A DNA stretch of 8,033 bases, taken from Clostridiales bacterium. GTDB lineage: Bacteria > Bacillota > Clostridia > Christensenellales > Aristaeellaceae. The notes under the pieces were generated by a model. It made no database searches and was not told where the DNA came from. It was given only the letters and a program-made list of their open reading frames with translations. The stretch is from positions 1-8,033 of the forward strand of contig JALFHA010000085.1 of NCBI GenBank assembly GCA_022776785.1, given 5' to 3'. Shown piece by piece: positions 1 to 6,128 of this stretch. A program made the translations under genes and the position numbers. Position 1 is the first letter of the stretch. Each line of letters starts with the position of its first letter.

Positions 1-1
1 G

Positions 2-301
2 CTGCGCTGGCAAAGCCCCATGCTCGCCGCGCAGGGCGTGGTGGTGCTTGCCAACATGCTCACGCAGTCGCTGGGAAGGACGGTGCGCGCCGCGCTCATC
101 GCCACCAGCCGCCAGGGGCTGTTCTTCCTCCCGCTGCTGCTGACGCTCCCGCGCCTATGGGGCGAAACGGGCCTCGTGCTCTGCCAGAGCGCGAGCGACG
201 TGCTCTCCCTCCTGCTCACGCTGCTGCTGCTGCGCGGCGCTCTCACAGATTCCGCGTGCGCACGGTGCGGATGTTCTGATGCTCCGACAGCGTGCCGATG
301 A
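2..301 (+). CDS. MATE-family multidrug/sodium efflux pump, C-terminal fragment
   Basis: This is the 3' end of a gene that begins before the window, with 99 residues visible. The reading frame is open from base 2 and stops at TGA 299-301. MATE pumps export cationic drugs or metabolites across the cytoplasmic membrane in exchange for Na+ or H+. Visible features are the family pattern near residues 28-57, with SRQGLFFLPLLL followed by a Pro-Arg-Leu-Trp-Gly loop. After it comes the last hydrophobic helix, CQSASD then a Leu-rich stretch, at residues 61-77. These correspond to the last two membrane helices of the family. The final 19 residues (about 81-99) are hydrophilic, contain four cysteines, and are read from DNA that also encodes the end of the convergent MgtC-like gene. 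Most family members end soon after the last helix, so this tail looks like an extension. The family call rests on pattern recognition of about a quarter of the protein. Confidence 0.85.
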   Translation: MRWQSPMLAAQGVVVLANMLTQSLGRTVRAALIATSRQGLFFLPLLLTLPRLWGETGLVLCQSASDVLSLLLTLLLLRGALTDSACARCGCSDAPTACR

Positions 302-953
302 TGTCCACATAGCTGGTGTGGCTGGGCATGGAGAGCGTGTAGAGGTTGGTGTAGAGGTTGCCCTCCGGCCTGTTCTCCGCGTGGAAGTCCACGTCGAGAA
401 CCTTCACGCCCATGCTGCTGAAGTAGTCATTGAGGAATGCCAGCGTCTGCGTGCGGTGGATGAACTGCACCTCCAGCCGCTTGAGCGTATTGACGTGGAC
501 AATGCGCTGCATCAGCCGCAGGATCACCAGCACAATAGCGCCGGCCATCACGCCCATGAGGATGTAGCCCGAGCCGACTGCCAGACCGATGCAGGCCGTG
601 CACCAGAGGGAGGCCGCCGTCGTCAGGCCGGAGATCTTGCGCTCGGTCATGAAGATGGTGCCCGCGCCGAGAAAGCCCACGCCGGAGATGACGGAGGTTG
701 TGATGCGGCCCATGCTCACGCCCACGACGCTCTGCTCGCCCAGCGAGAGCACGCACGCCACCGTCTGATGCTCGATGAGCGAGACGAGCGCCGCGCCCAC
801 GCACACCAGCACATGGGTGCGCATCCCGGCGGGCCGGTTCTTGATCTCGCGGTCAATGCCGATGACCGCGCCGATGACCACGGCCACGGCGATGCGCAGC
901 AGCAGCACGCCGACGCTCAGCGGCTGCCCGAAATCCGCCATTCCATTCCACAT
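243..953 (-). CDS. MgtC/SapB-family inner membrane protein
   Basis: A 236-residue protein, full length for the longer MgtC/SapB subfamily. The N-terminal half (about 15-150) holds four to five hydrophobic helices. It carries the family signatures: an IGIDREIKNRPAGMRTH block at residues 31-47, and a GVGFLGAGTIF block at 91-101 followed by GLTTAASLWCTA at 109-120. The C-terminal part (about 155-236) is soluble and resembles the ACT-like cytoplasmic domain of longer members. In pathogens MgtC is needed for survival in low Mg2+ and in macrophages and modulates the F-ATPase. The role of the many homologues in commensal bacteria is unknown, so no substrate is assigned. The start at 953 is chosen because GGGGAGG lies about 7 bases upstream. 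A second ATG four codons in (941) is less well placed. Its own promoter is proposed at 1027-1055. The 3' end overlaps the MATE gene tail-to-tail with no terminator hairpin visible. Confidence 0.93.
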   Translation of the reverse strand: MWNGMADFGQPLSVGVLLLRIAVAVVIGAVIGIDREIKNRPAGMRTHVLVCVGAALVSLIEHQTVACVLSLGEQSVVGVSMGRITTSVISGVGFLGAGTIFMTERKISGLTTAASLWCTACIGLAVGSGYILMGVMAGAIVLVILRLMQRIVHVNTLKRLEVQFIHRTQTLAFLNDYFSSMGVKVLDVDFHAENRPEGNLYTNLYTLSMPSHTSYVDIIGTLSEHQNIRTVRTRNL

Positions 954-1026
954 GTTCTTCCCTCCCCGCGCGCAGGGCGCTTCGTATTAAAACCCAGAAA
1001 AAATTATGTTAAATTTAGGTGAACGC

Positions 1027-1055
1027 ATCATACCACAATTTCACACCGCGCGCAA
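1027..1055 (-). promoter_or_regulatory. SigA-type promoter for the MgtC-like gene
   Basis: Read on the minus strand: TTGCGC (1050-1055), a 17-base spacer, then TATGAT (1027-1032), preceded by TGG, which gives an extended -10. The expected start of transcription is near 1020, leaving a leader of about 67 bases before the ATG at 953. The leader is A/T-rich with T runs, but I recognise no riboswitch in it. The -35 is only a partial match; the extended -10 supports the call. Confidence 0.6.
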
Positions 1056-1117
1056 GGAAAAACCGTCCTTTTACCCAATAATTTCGTATTTCTCTGCGCC
1101 GCCTTGCACGATGCGCC

Positions 1118-1146
1118 TTGACAGCCGCTCCGGCGCGGATTACAAT
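1118..1146 (+). promoter_or_regulatory. Near-consensus SigA promoter for the serine hydrolase gene
   Basis: A perfect TTGACA (1118-1123), an optimal 17-base spacer and TACAAT (1141-1146, five of six consensus bases). Transcription should start near 1153, giving a leader of about 40 bases that contains GGAGG at 1183-1187, six bases before the ATG. It points away from the MgtC-like gene's promoter; the two -35 boxes are 62 bases apart. The strength suggests constitutive expression unless a repressor binds the spacer region. Confidence 0.85.
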
Positions 1147-1193
1147 CGCCTTACTGTCCGTTTCGCTCTTCTGTCATTGTATGGAGGCCCGCC

Positions 1194-2387
1194 ATGAAAA
1201 ATCCCACCGGAGAACAGCTTTCCTCCCTTCGCGCGCGCGCAGAGCGCATTGAGGCCGCCCTGCCGCCGCTGCGCCGCGGCGCGGATGGCAGGCTCGACGC
1301 GGCCAGCCGCGCGCAGGTTGCCGCCGCCGCTGAGCGCACGCTGCGCCGCTATCGGGCTGTCGGCGCGTCGCTGGTGCTCTGCGCGCCCGGCGGCGCGACG
1401 GATGTGCTGACCTTCGGCCTGGCCCGCCGCCGCCCGCGCATTCCCGTCACGGAGCGCACCTGCTTCCGCGTCGCGTCCGTCTCCAAGCTGGTGATGGCCT
1501 TCGGCGCGCTCTCCCTCGTCGCGGACGGCCTGCTTTCGCTGGACGAGGACGTCTCCGCCCGGCTAGGCTATGCCGTGCGCCACCCCGGCTATCCCGACGC
1601 GCCGGTGACGCTGCGTATGCTGCTGACCCACACCGCCGCCCTGCGCGACGAGGGCAGCTACGGCACGCGCGGCATGGAACCGGGCTGCACGCTGCGCGTG
1701 CTGCTTGCCGACCCGGCCAACTGGCTGCCCCGGCGCCCGGGCGAGGCGTTCCACTACACCAATTTCGGCGCGGGCATCGCAGGCGTGGTGCTCGAGCGCG
1801 CCAGCGGCCTGCCGCTCGACGGGCTGATGCAGCGCCGCGTCTTTTCGCCGCTGGCCATCCGCGCCAGCTACGACCCGCGCCGCATCGTCCCCGCAGACGA
1901 TCTGGCCGACGGCTACGCCGTGCGCCCCCTTCTGCCCCCGCGCCTGCGCTACGACGCGGCGGCGCTCGCCGCGCGTCCTCCGGAGCCCTTCGACCCGGAG
2001 CGGGACTACCTCGCCGCTGCAGGGCGGCTCATCACCGACAGCGCAGGCATGGCGGCGCTCGTGCGGCTGCTCGCCTCGCAGGACGGCATGGGCGTGCTGC
2101 CCGGCGAGCTGCTCTCGCTCATGCGCACGCCGCAGGACGGCATGGGCGGCGTCGTGAATGCTGGGCGCGGGCTGAACACGGCCCTGCTGCCGGGCGTTTT
2201 TGACGGCTTCTCGCCCGTAGGCCATCAGGGCGTGGCCTATGGCATGTGCGCCGAGCTGTTTGCCGACCCGGCGCGTGGCTGTGGCGTGGGCGTGATGACA
2301 AGCGGCGTGCGCCTCGTGCGCGAGGGGCCGCTCATGCTGCCGGGGCTCGAGCTGCTGGCGCTGGGCTTTGCGTCGCTGCGCGATTGA
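1194..2387 (+). CDS. Serine beta-lactamase-like hydrolase (class C / penicillin-binding-protein fold)
   Basis: A 397-residue protein of the beta-lactamase / penicillin-binding protein superfamily (PF00144 type). All three catalytic motifs are visible: SVSK at residues 95-98 (SxxK, nucleophile Ser95 and Lys98), YTN at 188-190 (YxN), and HQG at 344-346 in the place of the third motif (HxG, as in esterase-like members). Between them, TLRMLLTHTAAL at 139-150 matches the family's conserved LLxHTSGL-like stretch. Such proteins include D-amino-acid peptidases, esterases and AmpC enzymes; most are not drug-resistance enzymes, and the substrate cannot be read from sequence. There is no signal peptide or membrane anchor: the N-terminus is polar, and residues 8-55 are rich in Arg, Ala and Glu. 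It is therefore predicted to be cytosolic, which argues against a role on cell-wall peptidoglycan. The start follows GGAGG with a six-base spacer. No terminator hairpin is visible after the stop, so read-through into htrA is possible. Confidence 0.9.
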   Translation: MKNPTGEQLSSLRARAERIEAALPPLRRGADGRLDAASRAQVAAAAERTLRRYRAVGASLVLCAPGGATDVLTFGLARRRPRIPVTERTCFRVASVSKLVMAFGALSLVADGLLSLDEDVSARLGYAVRHPGYPDAPVTLRMLLTHTAALRDEGSYGTRGMEPGCTLRVLLADPANWLPRRPGEAFHYTNFGAGIAGVVLERASGLPLDGLMQRRVFSPLAIRASYDPRRIVPADDLADGYAVRPLLPPRLRYDAAALAARPPEPFDPERDYLAAAGRLITDSAGMAALVRLLASQDGMGVLPGELLSLMRTPQDGMGGVVNAGRGLNTALLPGVFDGFSPVGHQGVAYGMCAELFADPARGCGVGVMTSGVRLVREGPLMLPGLELLALGFASLRD

Positions 2388-2400
2388 CTTTTGGCTGATT

Positions 2401-2428
2401 TTCACAATGGCTTCACATTCATTAAACT
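2401..2428 (+). promoter_or_regulatory. Candidate response-regulator direct repeats upstream of htrA
   Basis: TTCACA occurs at 2401-2406 and again at 2412-2417, exactly 11 bases apart. A weaker third unit, TAAACT, follows at 2423-2428 in the same register. Eleven-base direct repeats of TTnACA type are the usual target of OmpR/PhoB-family response regulators. htrA genes in Bacillus are controlled by such a regulator (CssRS). The repeats sit about 55-80 bases before the predicted transcription start. No regulator gene lies in the window, so the link is inferred. The region could instead hold a promoter (TTCACA, 16 bases, TAAACT). Confidence 0.4.
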
Positions 2429-2469
2429 TTTCTTCCAAATTCCATCATCTTCTCTCCATAGCCTCTGCG

Positions 2470-2475
2470 TATACT
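2470..2475 (+). promoter_or_regulatory. Probable -10 box of the htrA promoter
   Basis: TATACT matches the SigA -10 in five of six positions. No good -35 lies 16-18 bases upstream (the bases there read ATCTTC), which suggests an activator-dependent promoter. Transcription would start near 2481-2482, giving a leader of about 63 bases. Confidence 0.45.
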
Positions 2476-2480
2476 ATGCC

Positions 2481-2500
2481 TGTCGCTTGAAGAAGCGGCA
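2481..2500 (+). other. Hairpin at the predicted 5' end of the htrA mRNA
   Basis: TGTCGCTT (2481-2488) pairs with AAGCGGCA (2493-2500) across a four-base GAAG loop: eight pairs, one of them G-U. It begins where transcription from the TATACT box should start. A 5'-terminal stem-loop of this type often protects an mRNA from decay. It is followed by no T run, so it is not a terminator. Confidence 0.45.
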
Positions 2501-2544
2501 ACCAACACGTATTTCGCACCTCTCTTGAAAGGAGATCGATTTGT

Positions 2545-3726
2545 ATGACTACATCCCGTCGCTTCCGCCGTCTGGCGGCGCTGGCCGTGGCGCTGGCGCT
2601 GCTGACGACCGCCGCCCTGTCCGTCATGGCGCAGGCCGAAGAAACCAAGTTCGCCCTGATTGAGGGCACCGAGACCGGCGACACGCTGTCCCCGCGTGAG
2701 ATCGCCGCGAAGTGCCGCACCTCCGTGGTCGCCATCGAGACGGAGACCCGCGTCGTCCAGAACGGCTACGATTACTCGCCGTTCGGCATGTTCGGCTACG
2801 GCTATGGCTATGGCTACGGCTACGGTGACCGCGGCGGCTCCCGCGAGTACACGCAGACCTCCGCAGGCTCCGGCGTGATCCTCTCCTCCGACGGCTACAT
2901 TCTCACGAACAACCACGTCATCTCCGGCGCGGACAAGATCACCGTCTACGTCATGCCGGAGGATGCTGACGGTGAGGAGACCGCCTATGAGGCGACGCTC
3001 ATCGGCGCCTCGGAGACGAACGACGTCGCCGTGCTCAAGATCGACGCGAAGGGCCTGAACGCCGCCTCCTTCGGCGACAGCGACACGCTGGAGCTGGGCG
3101 AGCCGGCCGTCGTCATCGGCAACCCGATGGGCAAGGTGCACGGCTCCGTAACGGCGGGCATCATCTCCGCCACCGAGCGTGAGCTGACCATCGACGACGT
3201 CACCATCGACGCCATCCAGACCGACGCGGCCATCAACCCCGGCAACTCCGGCGGCGCGCTGTTTGACGAGTATGGCAACGTGGTCGGCATCGTCTACGCG
3301 AAGTCGTCCTCTGTGTCCATCGAGGGCATCGGCTACGCCATCCCGGTCAACAACGTCAAGGAGCTTGTCAGCCAGATCATCAACGAGCCTGAATCCGTGC
3401 AGGCGCAGACCAAGGGCAGCCAGATCATGCTGGGCATCACCATCCAGAACGTGACCGAGGAGCTCTCCAGGCGCTACAACATGCCGGTCGGCGTGTACGT
3501 CAAGGACGTGGAGTCCATGAGCGCCGCTGAGCGCGCCGGCATCCAGAAGGGCGACATCATCGTGGAGTTTGCGGGCGAAACGATCACCGACGCAGATTCG
3601 CTCAACGCGGTGAAGGCGCAGCAGACCTCCGGCGATACCGTGTCCATCAAGGTGGACCGCAACGGCAAGACCGTGGAGCTTGACATCGTCATCCCGCAGC
3701 CGACCGAGGTCGAGACCGACAAGTAA
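2545..3726 (+). CDS. htrA: HtrA/DegP-type secreted serine protease with one PDZ domain
   Basis: A 393-residue trypsin-fold protease for quality control of misfolded envelope or exported proteins. Residues 1-31 are a signal peptide: an Arg-rich start, a hydrophobic core at about 10-27, and an AQA cleavage motif at 29-31. The protease domain (about 50-285) has the full triad: His124 in TNNHVISGAD, Asp160 in ETNDVAVLKI, and Ser235 in NPGNSGGALF, with oxyanion-hole glycines. The PDZ domain spans about 295-385, with GVYVKDVESMSAAERAGIQKGD as its start. Many Gram-positive HtrA proteins keep an uncleaved N-terminal anchor; here the AxA site suggests release, though retention cannot be excluded. The loop before the catalytic histidine has an unusual Gly-Tyr run at residues 84-93. 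The start is supported by AAAGGAGA at 2528-2535. The gene has its own upstream region and ends at a strong terminator. Confidence 0.95.
   Translation: MTTSRRFRRLAALAVALALLTTAALSVMAQAEETKFALIEGTETGDTLSPREIAAKCRTSVVAIETETRVVQNGYDYSPFGMFGYGYGYGYGYGDRGGSREYTQTSAGSGVILSSDGYILTNNHVISGADKITVYVMPEDADGEETAYEATLIGASETNDVAVLKIDAKGLNAASFGDSDTLELGEPAVVIGNPMGKVHGSVTAGIISATERELTIDDVTIDAIQTDAAINPGNSGGALFDEYGNVVGIVYAKSSSVSIEGIGYAIPVNNVKELVSQIINEPESVQAQTKGSQIMLGITIQNVTEELSRRYNMPVGVYVKDVESMSAAERAGIQKGDIIVEFAGETITDADSLNAVKAQQTSGDTVSIKVDRNGKTVELDIVIPQPTEVETDK
2794..2823 (+). repeat. Five tandem 6-base units encoding Gly-Tyr in htrA
   Basis: Five consecutive hexamers GGCTAC, GGCTAT, GGCTAT, GGCTAC and GGCTAC encode (Gly-Tyr)5, followed by a further Gly. 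The unit length is a multiple of three, so gain or loss of copies keeps the frame. The third-base C/T variation partly breaks up the repeat. Confidence 0.9.
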
Positions 3727-3742
3727 TTTCCTTTCCTTCATA

Positions 3743-3792
3743 AGAACAAGGGCTTGCAGCACCGCGAGGTGCCTGCAAGCCCTTGTTTCTTT
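3743..3792 (+). terminator. Strong intrinsic terminator after htrA, possibly bidirectional
   Basis: A 15-base arm at 3745-3759 (AACAAGGGCTTGCAG) pairs perfectly with 3773-3787. Four more pairs, CACC with GGTG, lie inside, with one bulged C and a GCGA loop (a GNRA tetraloop). On the plus strand it runs into TTGTTTCTTTATT, so it ends the htrA transcript. It lies between two convergent genes, and its tail touches the stop codon of the NA37 gene at 3791-3793. On the minus strand the bases after the stem are less T-rich, so termination of that operon is likely but weaker. Confidence 0.9.
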
Positions 3793-4798
3793 ATTCCGTT
3801 TTCAGCGTCTGCACGCGGCTGATGATGATGGAGATCGTACCATCGTCGTTATTGACAACGGCAAAGCTGTTTTCATCGTCGGCCAGCTCGCGCGGCAGCG
3901 TGATGGACACGCCATTGTCCGTGCGGATCTTAACCCTTTGCAGCTGCGCGACGACGCGCTTGTTCTCCACCGGGATGACCGGCTCGAGCGCCTCCTCGCG
4001 CATCTGCCGCCCCACCTGCTCGATGATCGCCTCGCGCTCCGGGTCAGAGCGGAAGACCTCGTCGGCCACGTCCTCCACGTCGATGACGCCCTTCTCCTCG
4101 ATGGATTTGCTCATCGCCCGCTTGACGGCGGGGCGCAGCTCCTGCGGGGTCATGTCCGGCGGCGCGGCCTGCTCGAGCATCTCCGTCACCGCAGCGACGG
4201 CCTCCTTCGTCGTGCGCGTCGGAGCCATCGCAAAGAGCGCCTCGCCAAAGAGCGCGCGGTTGCCCACGTTGGTGAGCACCTGCGTATCCCGCAGGCGGAT
4301 ATCCCCCGTGGACAGGTTCACGACAAACCCCGCCACGCCCTTCGCGCCCGGCGGCGGCAGCACCGTGCCGTGCGCCAGCAGGCGGGTCAGCATCGCGCCG
4401 TCCTCCCCCGCCGGCTCGACCTGATGCACCACCGCCTGCCGGTAGGGCAGCATGGCAACGCACAGGTGCGGCTCATTTTCGCGGTCAAAGGCAAAGACGG
4501 CGAGGTCAAACCCCTCGCGCGGGATCTCCAGCGTTTGCAGCGCGTCGTCCATCGCGCGCAGCAGCATGTCCGCCGCCTCGCCGAACGGGCGGCTGAGGAA
4601 CTGGCGCAGCAGCTCCTCCTGCGCGCCGCCGCTCTGTACGCAGGTGGTGCGCGTGCCGTCAGAGCCCATCAGCTTCTCCGCGACGGCGGAAAGATACGCC
4701 CCGGCCTCGTCGTCGGGCCTGTCAGGCTTTGCCGGAAAGACCGGCGAAGACGCGCCGCCATCGTAAAGGGCAATCGCAGCGCGGGCGATAATGTTCAT
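3791..4798 (-). CDS. Nucleoid-associated protein, NA37/YejK family
   Basis: A 335-residue protein resembling the 37-kDa nucleoid-associated family (PF04245; E. coli YejK). Its members bind DNA and are found with the nucleoid; their exact role is not settled. Recognisable parts are the N-terminus MNIIARAAIALYD, a central beta region with FDLAVFAFDRENEPHLCVAML (97-117) and a QAVVHQVE stretch (121-128), and an acidic helical region at 195-275. The conserved C-terminal block at 288-328 contains RVKIRTDNGVSITLP and NNDDGTISIII and matches clostridial members well. The start is fixed by GAGGTG five bases upstream of the ATG at 4798. It begins 27 bases after azlD with no terminator between, so it is probably the last gene of the same transcript. 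I see no functional link to amino acid transport. The stop overlaps the tail of the htrA terminator. Confidence 0.85.
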   Translation of the reverse strand: MNIIARAAIALYDGGASSPVFPAKPDRPDDEAGAYLSAVAEKLMGSDGTRTTCVQSGGAQEELLRQFLSRPFGEAADMLLRAMDDALQTLEIPREGFDLAVFAFDRENEPHLCVAMLPYRQAVVHQVEPAGEDGAMLTRLLAHGTVLPPPGAKGVAGFVVNLSTGDIRLRDTQVLTNVGNRALFGEALFAMAPTRTTKEAVAAVTEMLEQAAPPDMTPQELRPAVKRAMSKSIEEKGVIDVEDVADEVFRSDPEREAIIEQVGRQMREEALEPVIPVENKRVVAQLQRVKIRTDNGVSITLPRELADDENSFAVVNNDDGTISIIISRVQTLKTE

Positions 4799-4825
4799 GC
4801 TTTCACCTCAGGATTCAAGTATTGT

Positions 4826-5143
4826 TCACAGCCTTATCAGCAGCATATACAGCGCCGTGCCCGCGCCAACGCTCAGCAGTGTATTGCGCCAGCGCAGGTG
4901 CAGCAGCACGACGGCGGCCACCGCGGCGAGCTGGCGGAGCCCATCCCCCGCCGTGCCGAATGGCACGCCCTTGAGGCAGTAAACGACCAGCGCCGCCATG
5001 ATGGCGGGCGGCAGCACGCGCCCAAGCGCAAGCACGAGCCGCGGCGCGCCGTGCCTGCCGCCAAAGCAGAGGAAGGGCAGCGCGCGCAGCAGCAGCGTCA
5101 CCAGCGCGCAGACGGCCACGATCATCAGCGCGTGCTTATCCAT
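4826..5143 (-). CDS. azlD: AzlD, small subunit of the branched-chain amino acid exporter
   Basis: A 105-residue membrane protein with three to four hydrophobic helices, the usual AzlD size. Family marks are LLLRALPFL at residues 17-25 and GRVLPPAIMAALVVYCLK at 41-58. With AzlC it forms a branched-chain amino acid export complex, first defined by 4-azaleucine resistance in Bacillus subtilis. The start ATG overlaps the stop of azlC by eight bases (ATGGATAA), so translation is likely coupled. A GGGGGAGG stretch lies just upstream, unusually close to the ATG. Confidence 0.93.
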   Translation of the reverse strand: MDKHALMIVAVCALVTLLLRALPFLCFGGRHGAPRLVLALGRVLPPAIMAALVVYCLKGVPFGTAGDGLRQLAAVAAVVLLHLRWRNTLLSVGAGTALYMLLIRL

Positions 5144-5828
5144 GCGCCTCCCCCTCTCTGCCTGTGCGCACCTGCATGACGGTCAGCACCAGCGCCGTCG
5201 CCGCCAGCGCGGGCGCGAGAAACGCATCCGGCCCCAGCAGCAGCAGCGCGCCGACGGAGATGACCGCGCCAAGCGCCATCGGCAGGCGGTCGGCACGGTT
5301 CATCGCACGCTCCACGCAGATGACCGCAAACAGCGCCGTCATGGAAAAATCGATGCCCGTCAGGTCAAACGGCAGGCCCTGCGCCATCAGCGCGCCCGCC
5401 ACTGACCCGGCAATCCAGTAGAGCTGGTCGTAGGCGGCCACGCGCACCATCACGCCGCCGCTTTCGTGCTCATCCATGCCGCAAAAGACGGAATACGTCT
5501 CGTCCGTCAGCGAGAAGATCAGGTAGGGGCGCAGCCTGCCCAGCCCCGAAAACCGCTCCACAAACGACAGCCCGTAGAACACATGACGCGCGTTGACCAT
5601 CAGCGCCGTCAGCGCGACGGTGACGAGCGACGCGCCAGAGGCCATCAGCGGCACCATGACGAATTGCAGGCTCCCGGCATAGACGGTCGTGCTGATGAGC
5701 AGCGCCCACGCCGGGCCGTAGCCCGCCTGTGCGAGCGTCGCGCCAAAGGCGATGCCCAGCACCACATAGCCCGCCAGCACCGGCAGCGACAGCTTCAGCG
5801 CGCGGCTTGCCTGCTTTGTGTCAGCCAT
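5136..5828 (-). CDS. azlC: AzlC, large subunit of the branched-chain amino acid exporter
   Basis: A 230-residue polytopic membrane protein of the AzlC family (PF03591 type), partner of AzlD in exporting leucine, isoleucine, valine and analogues. Family marks are PVLAGYVVLGIAFGA at residues 16-30, TTVYAGSLQFVMVP at 47-60, ALMVNARHVFYG at 75-86 and SLTDETYSV at 106-114; these hold the conserved residues of the family. Further hydrophobic helices lie at about 137-150, 162-175 and 186-220. I chose the ATG at 5828 because it follows a GGGCAGG stretch and overlaps the preceding stop by eight bases (ATGGCTGA), the same geometry as the azlC-azlD junction. An in-frame ATG at 5852 would add eight residues (MARGKGRT) but has no clear ribosome binding site. 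Confidence 0.93.
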   Translation of the reverse strand: MADTKQASRALKLSLPVLAGYVVLGIAFGATLAQAGYGPAWALLISTTVYAGSLQFVMVPLMASGASLVTVALTALMVNARHVFYGLSFVERFSGLGRLRPYLIFSLTDETYSVFCGMDEHESGGVMVRVAAYDQLYWIAGSVAGALMAQGLPFDLTGIDFSMTALFAVICVERAMNRADRLPMALGAVISVGALLLLGPDAFLAPALAATALVLTVMQVRTGREGEAHG

Positions 5829-6108
5829 TGTCCTGCCCTTTCCGCGCGCCATCCGTCACGCGCTCAAAGCGCCACGCCTGCGGGGCGTCCGGGTACTTCT
5901 CCCTGTCAACGGGCGAAAAGAACATCGCCTTCGGGCGCACCCACACGCCGCGCTCCCCGTAGAGCGCGCGGTAGACGACGACCTCCCCCCGCGTCTCCGA
6001 ATCATGGGCAAAGTGCAATATCTCGTAGAGCCTACCCTTGAAGTGGCGCACGATGTCGCCGGGCTTCATGCGCTCCGCTTCCGTTTCCTTCATCATATTG
6101 TCTGTCAT
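5821..6108 (-). CDS. DUF1653 domain protein
   Basis: A 95-residue soluble protein containing the DUF1653 domain at about residues 15-72. The pattern is KPGDIVRHFKGRLYEILHFA, then a HDSET element, then VVVYRALYGE, and then VWVRPKAMFF. The domain is a small beta-rich module of unknown function that usually occurs alone. The charged tail (73-95) is not conserved as far as I can judge. An in-frame GTG at 6120 extends the frame, but GGGGTGA (including that GTG) sits eight bases before the ATG at 6108 and reads as the Shine-Dalgarno site, so I take 6108 as the start. Further ATGs (6093 and 6069) cannot be excluded. The start lies 20 bases after the pucR-type stop, and the stop overlaps azlC, so it is an inner gene of the operon. 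Confidence 0.85.
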   Translation of the reverse strand: MTDNMMKETEAERMKPGDIVRHFKGRLYEILHFAHDSETRGEVVVYRALYGERGVWVRPKAMFFSPVDREKYPDAPQAWRFERVTDGARKGQDNG

Positions 6109-6128
6109 ATAGTCCGTCACCCCGTCCG

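Noticed and set aside
954..1020. Possible Mg2+-sensing leader of the mgtC type.
   Set aside because: The leader is about 67 bases, shorter than the known mgtC leader, and I see no alternative stem-loops or small leader gene in it.
1035..1046. ACAATTTCACAC, identical to part of the E. coli lac operator region found in cloning vectors.
   Set aside because: The match is 12 bases only and does not continue into the rest of the operator or vector sequence on either side. It is a chance match within the mgtC promoter, not vector contamination.
1054..1070. Inverted repeat AAGGA/TCCTT next to the -35 of the MgtC-like gene's promoter.
   Set aside because: The arms are only five bases with a seven-base gap in simple sequence; too weak to call an operator without comparison to relatives.
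1006..1197. A 63-codon plus-strand frame ending in ATGA overlap with the hydrolase start, as if a coupled leader gene.
   Set aside because: It has no ribosome binding site, contains the hydrolase promoter within it so would not be on that transcript, and its composition is that of the A/T-rich spacer.
2422..3762. Long open frame (446 codons) antisense to htrA, and similar ones opposite the MgtC-like, hydrolase, NA37 and PucR genes (279-1022, 1563-2438, 3680-5179, 6261-7697).
   Set aside because: All five lie in the codon-aligned antisense frame, where a stop needs a TTA, CTA or TCA codon in the sense gene. These codons are rare in this high-G+C DNA, so long open frames are expected. Their translations are low-complexity (His, Arg, Ala, Gln rich), match no family I know, and the sense proteins are clear.
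5850..5852. ATG at 5852 as the start of azlC.
   Set aside because: No ribosome binding site precedes it; ATG 5828 has a better one and matches the overlap pattern of the next junction. It remains possible.
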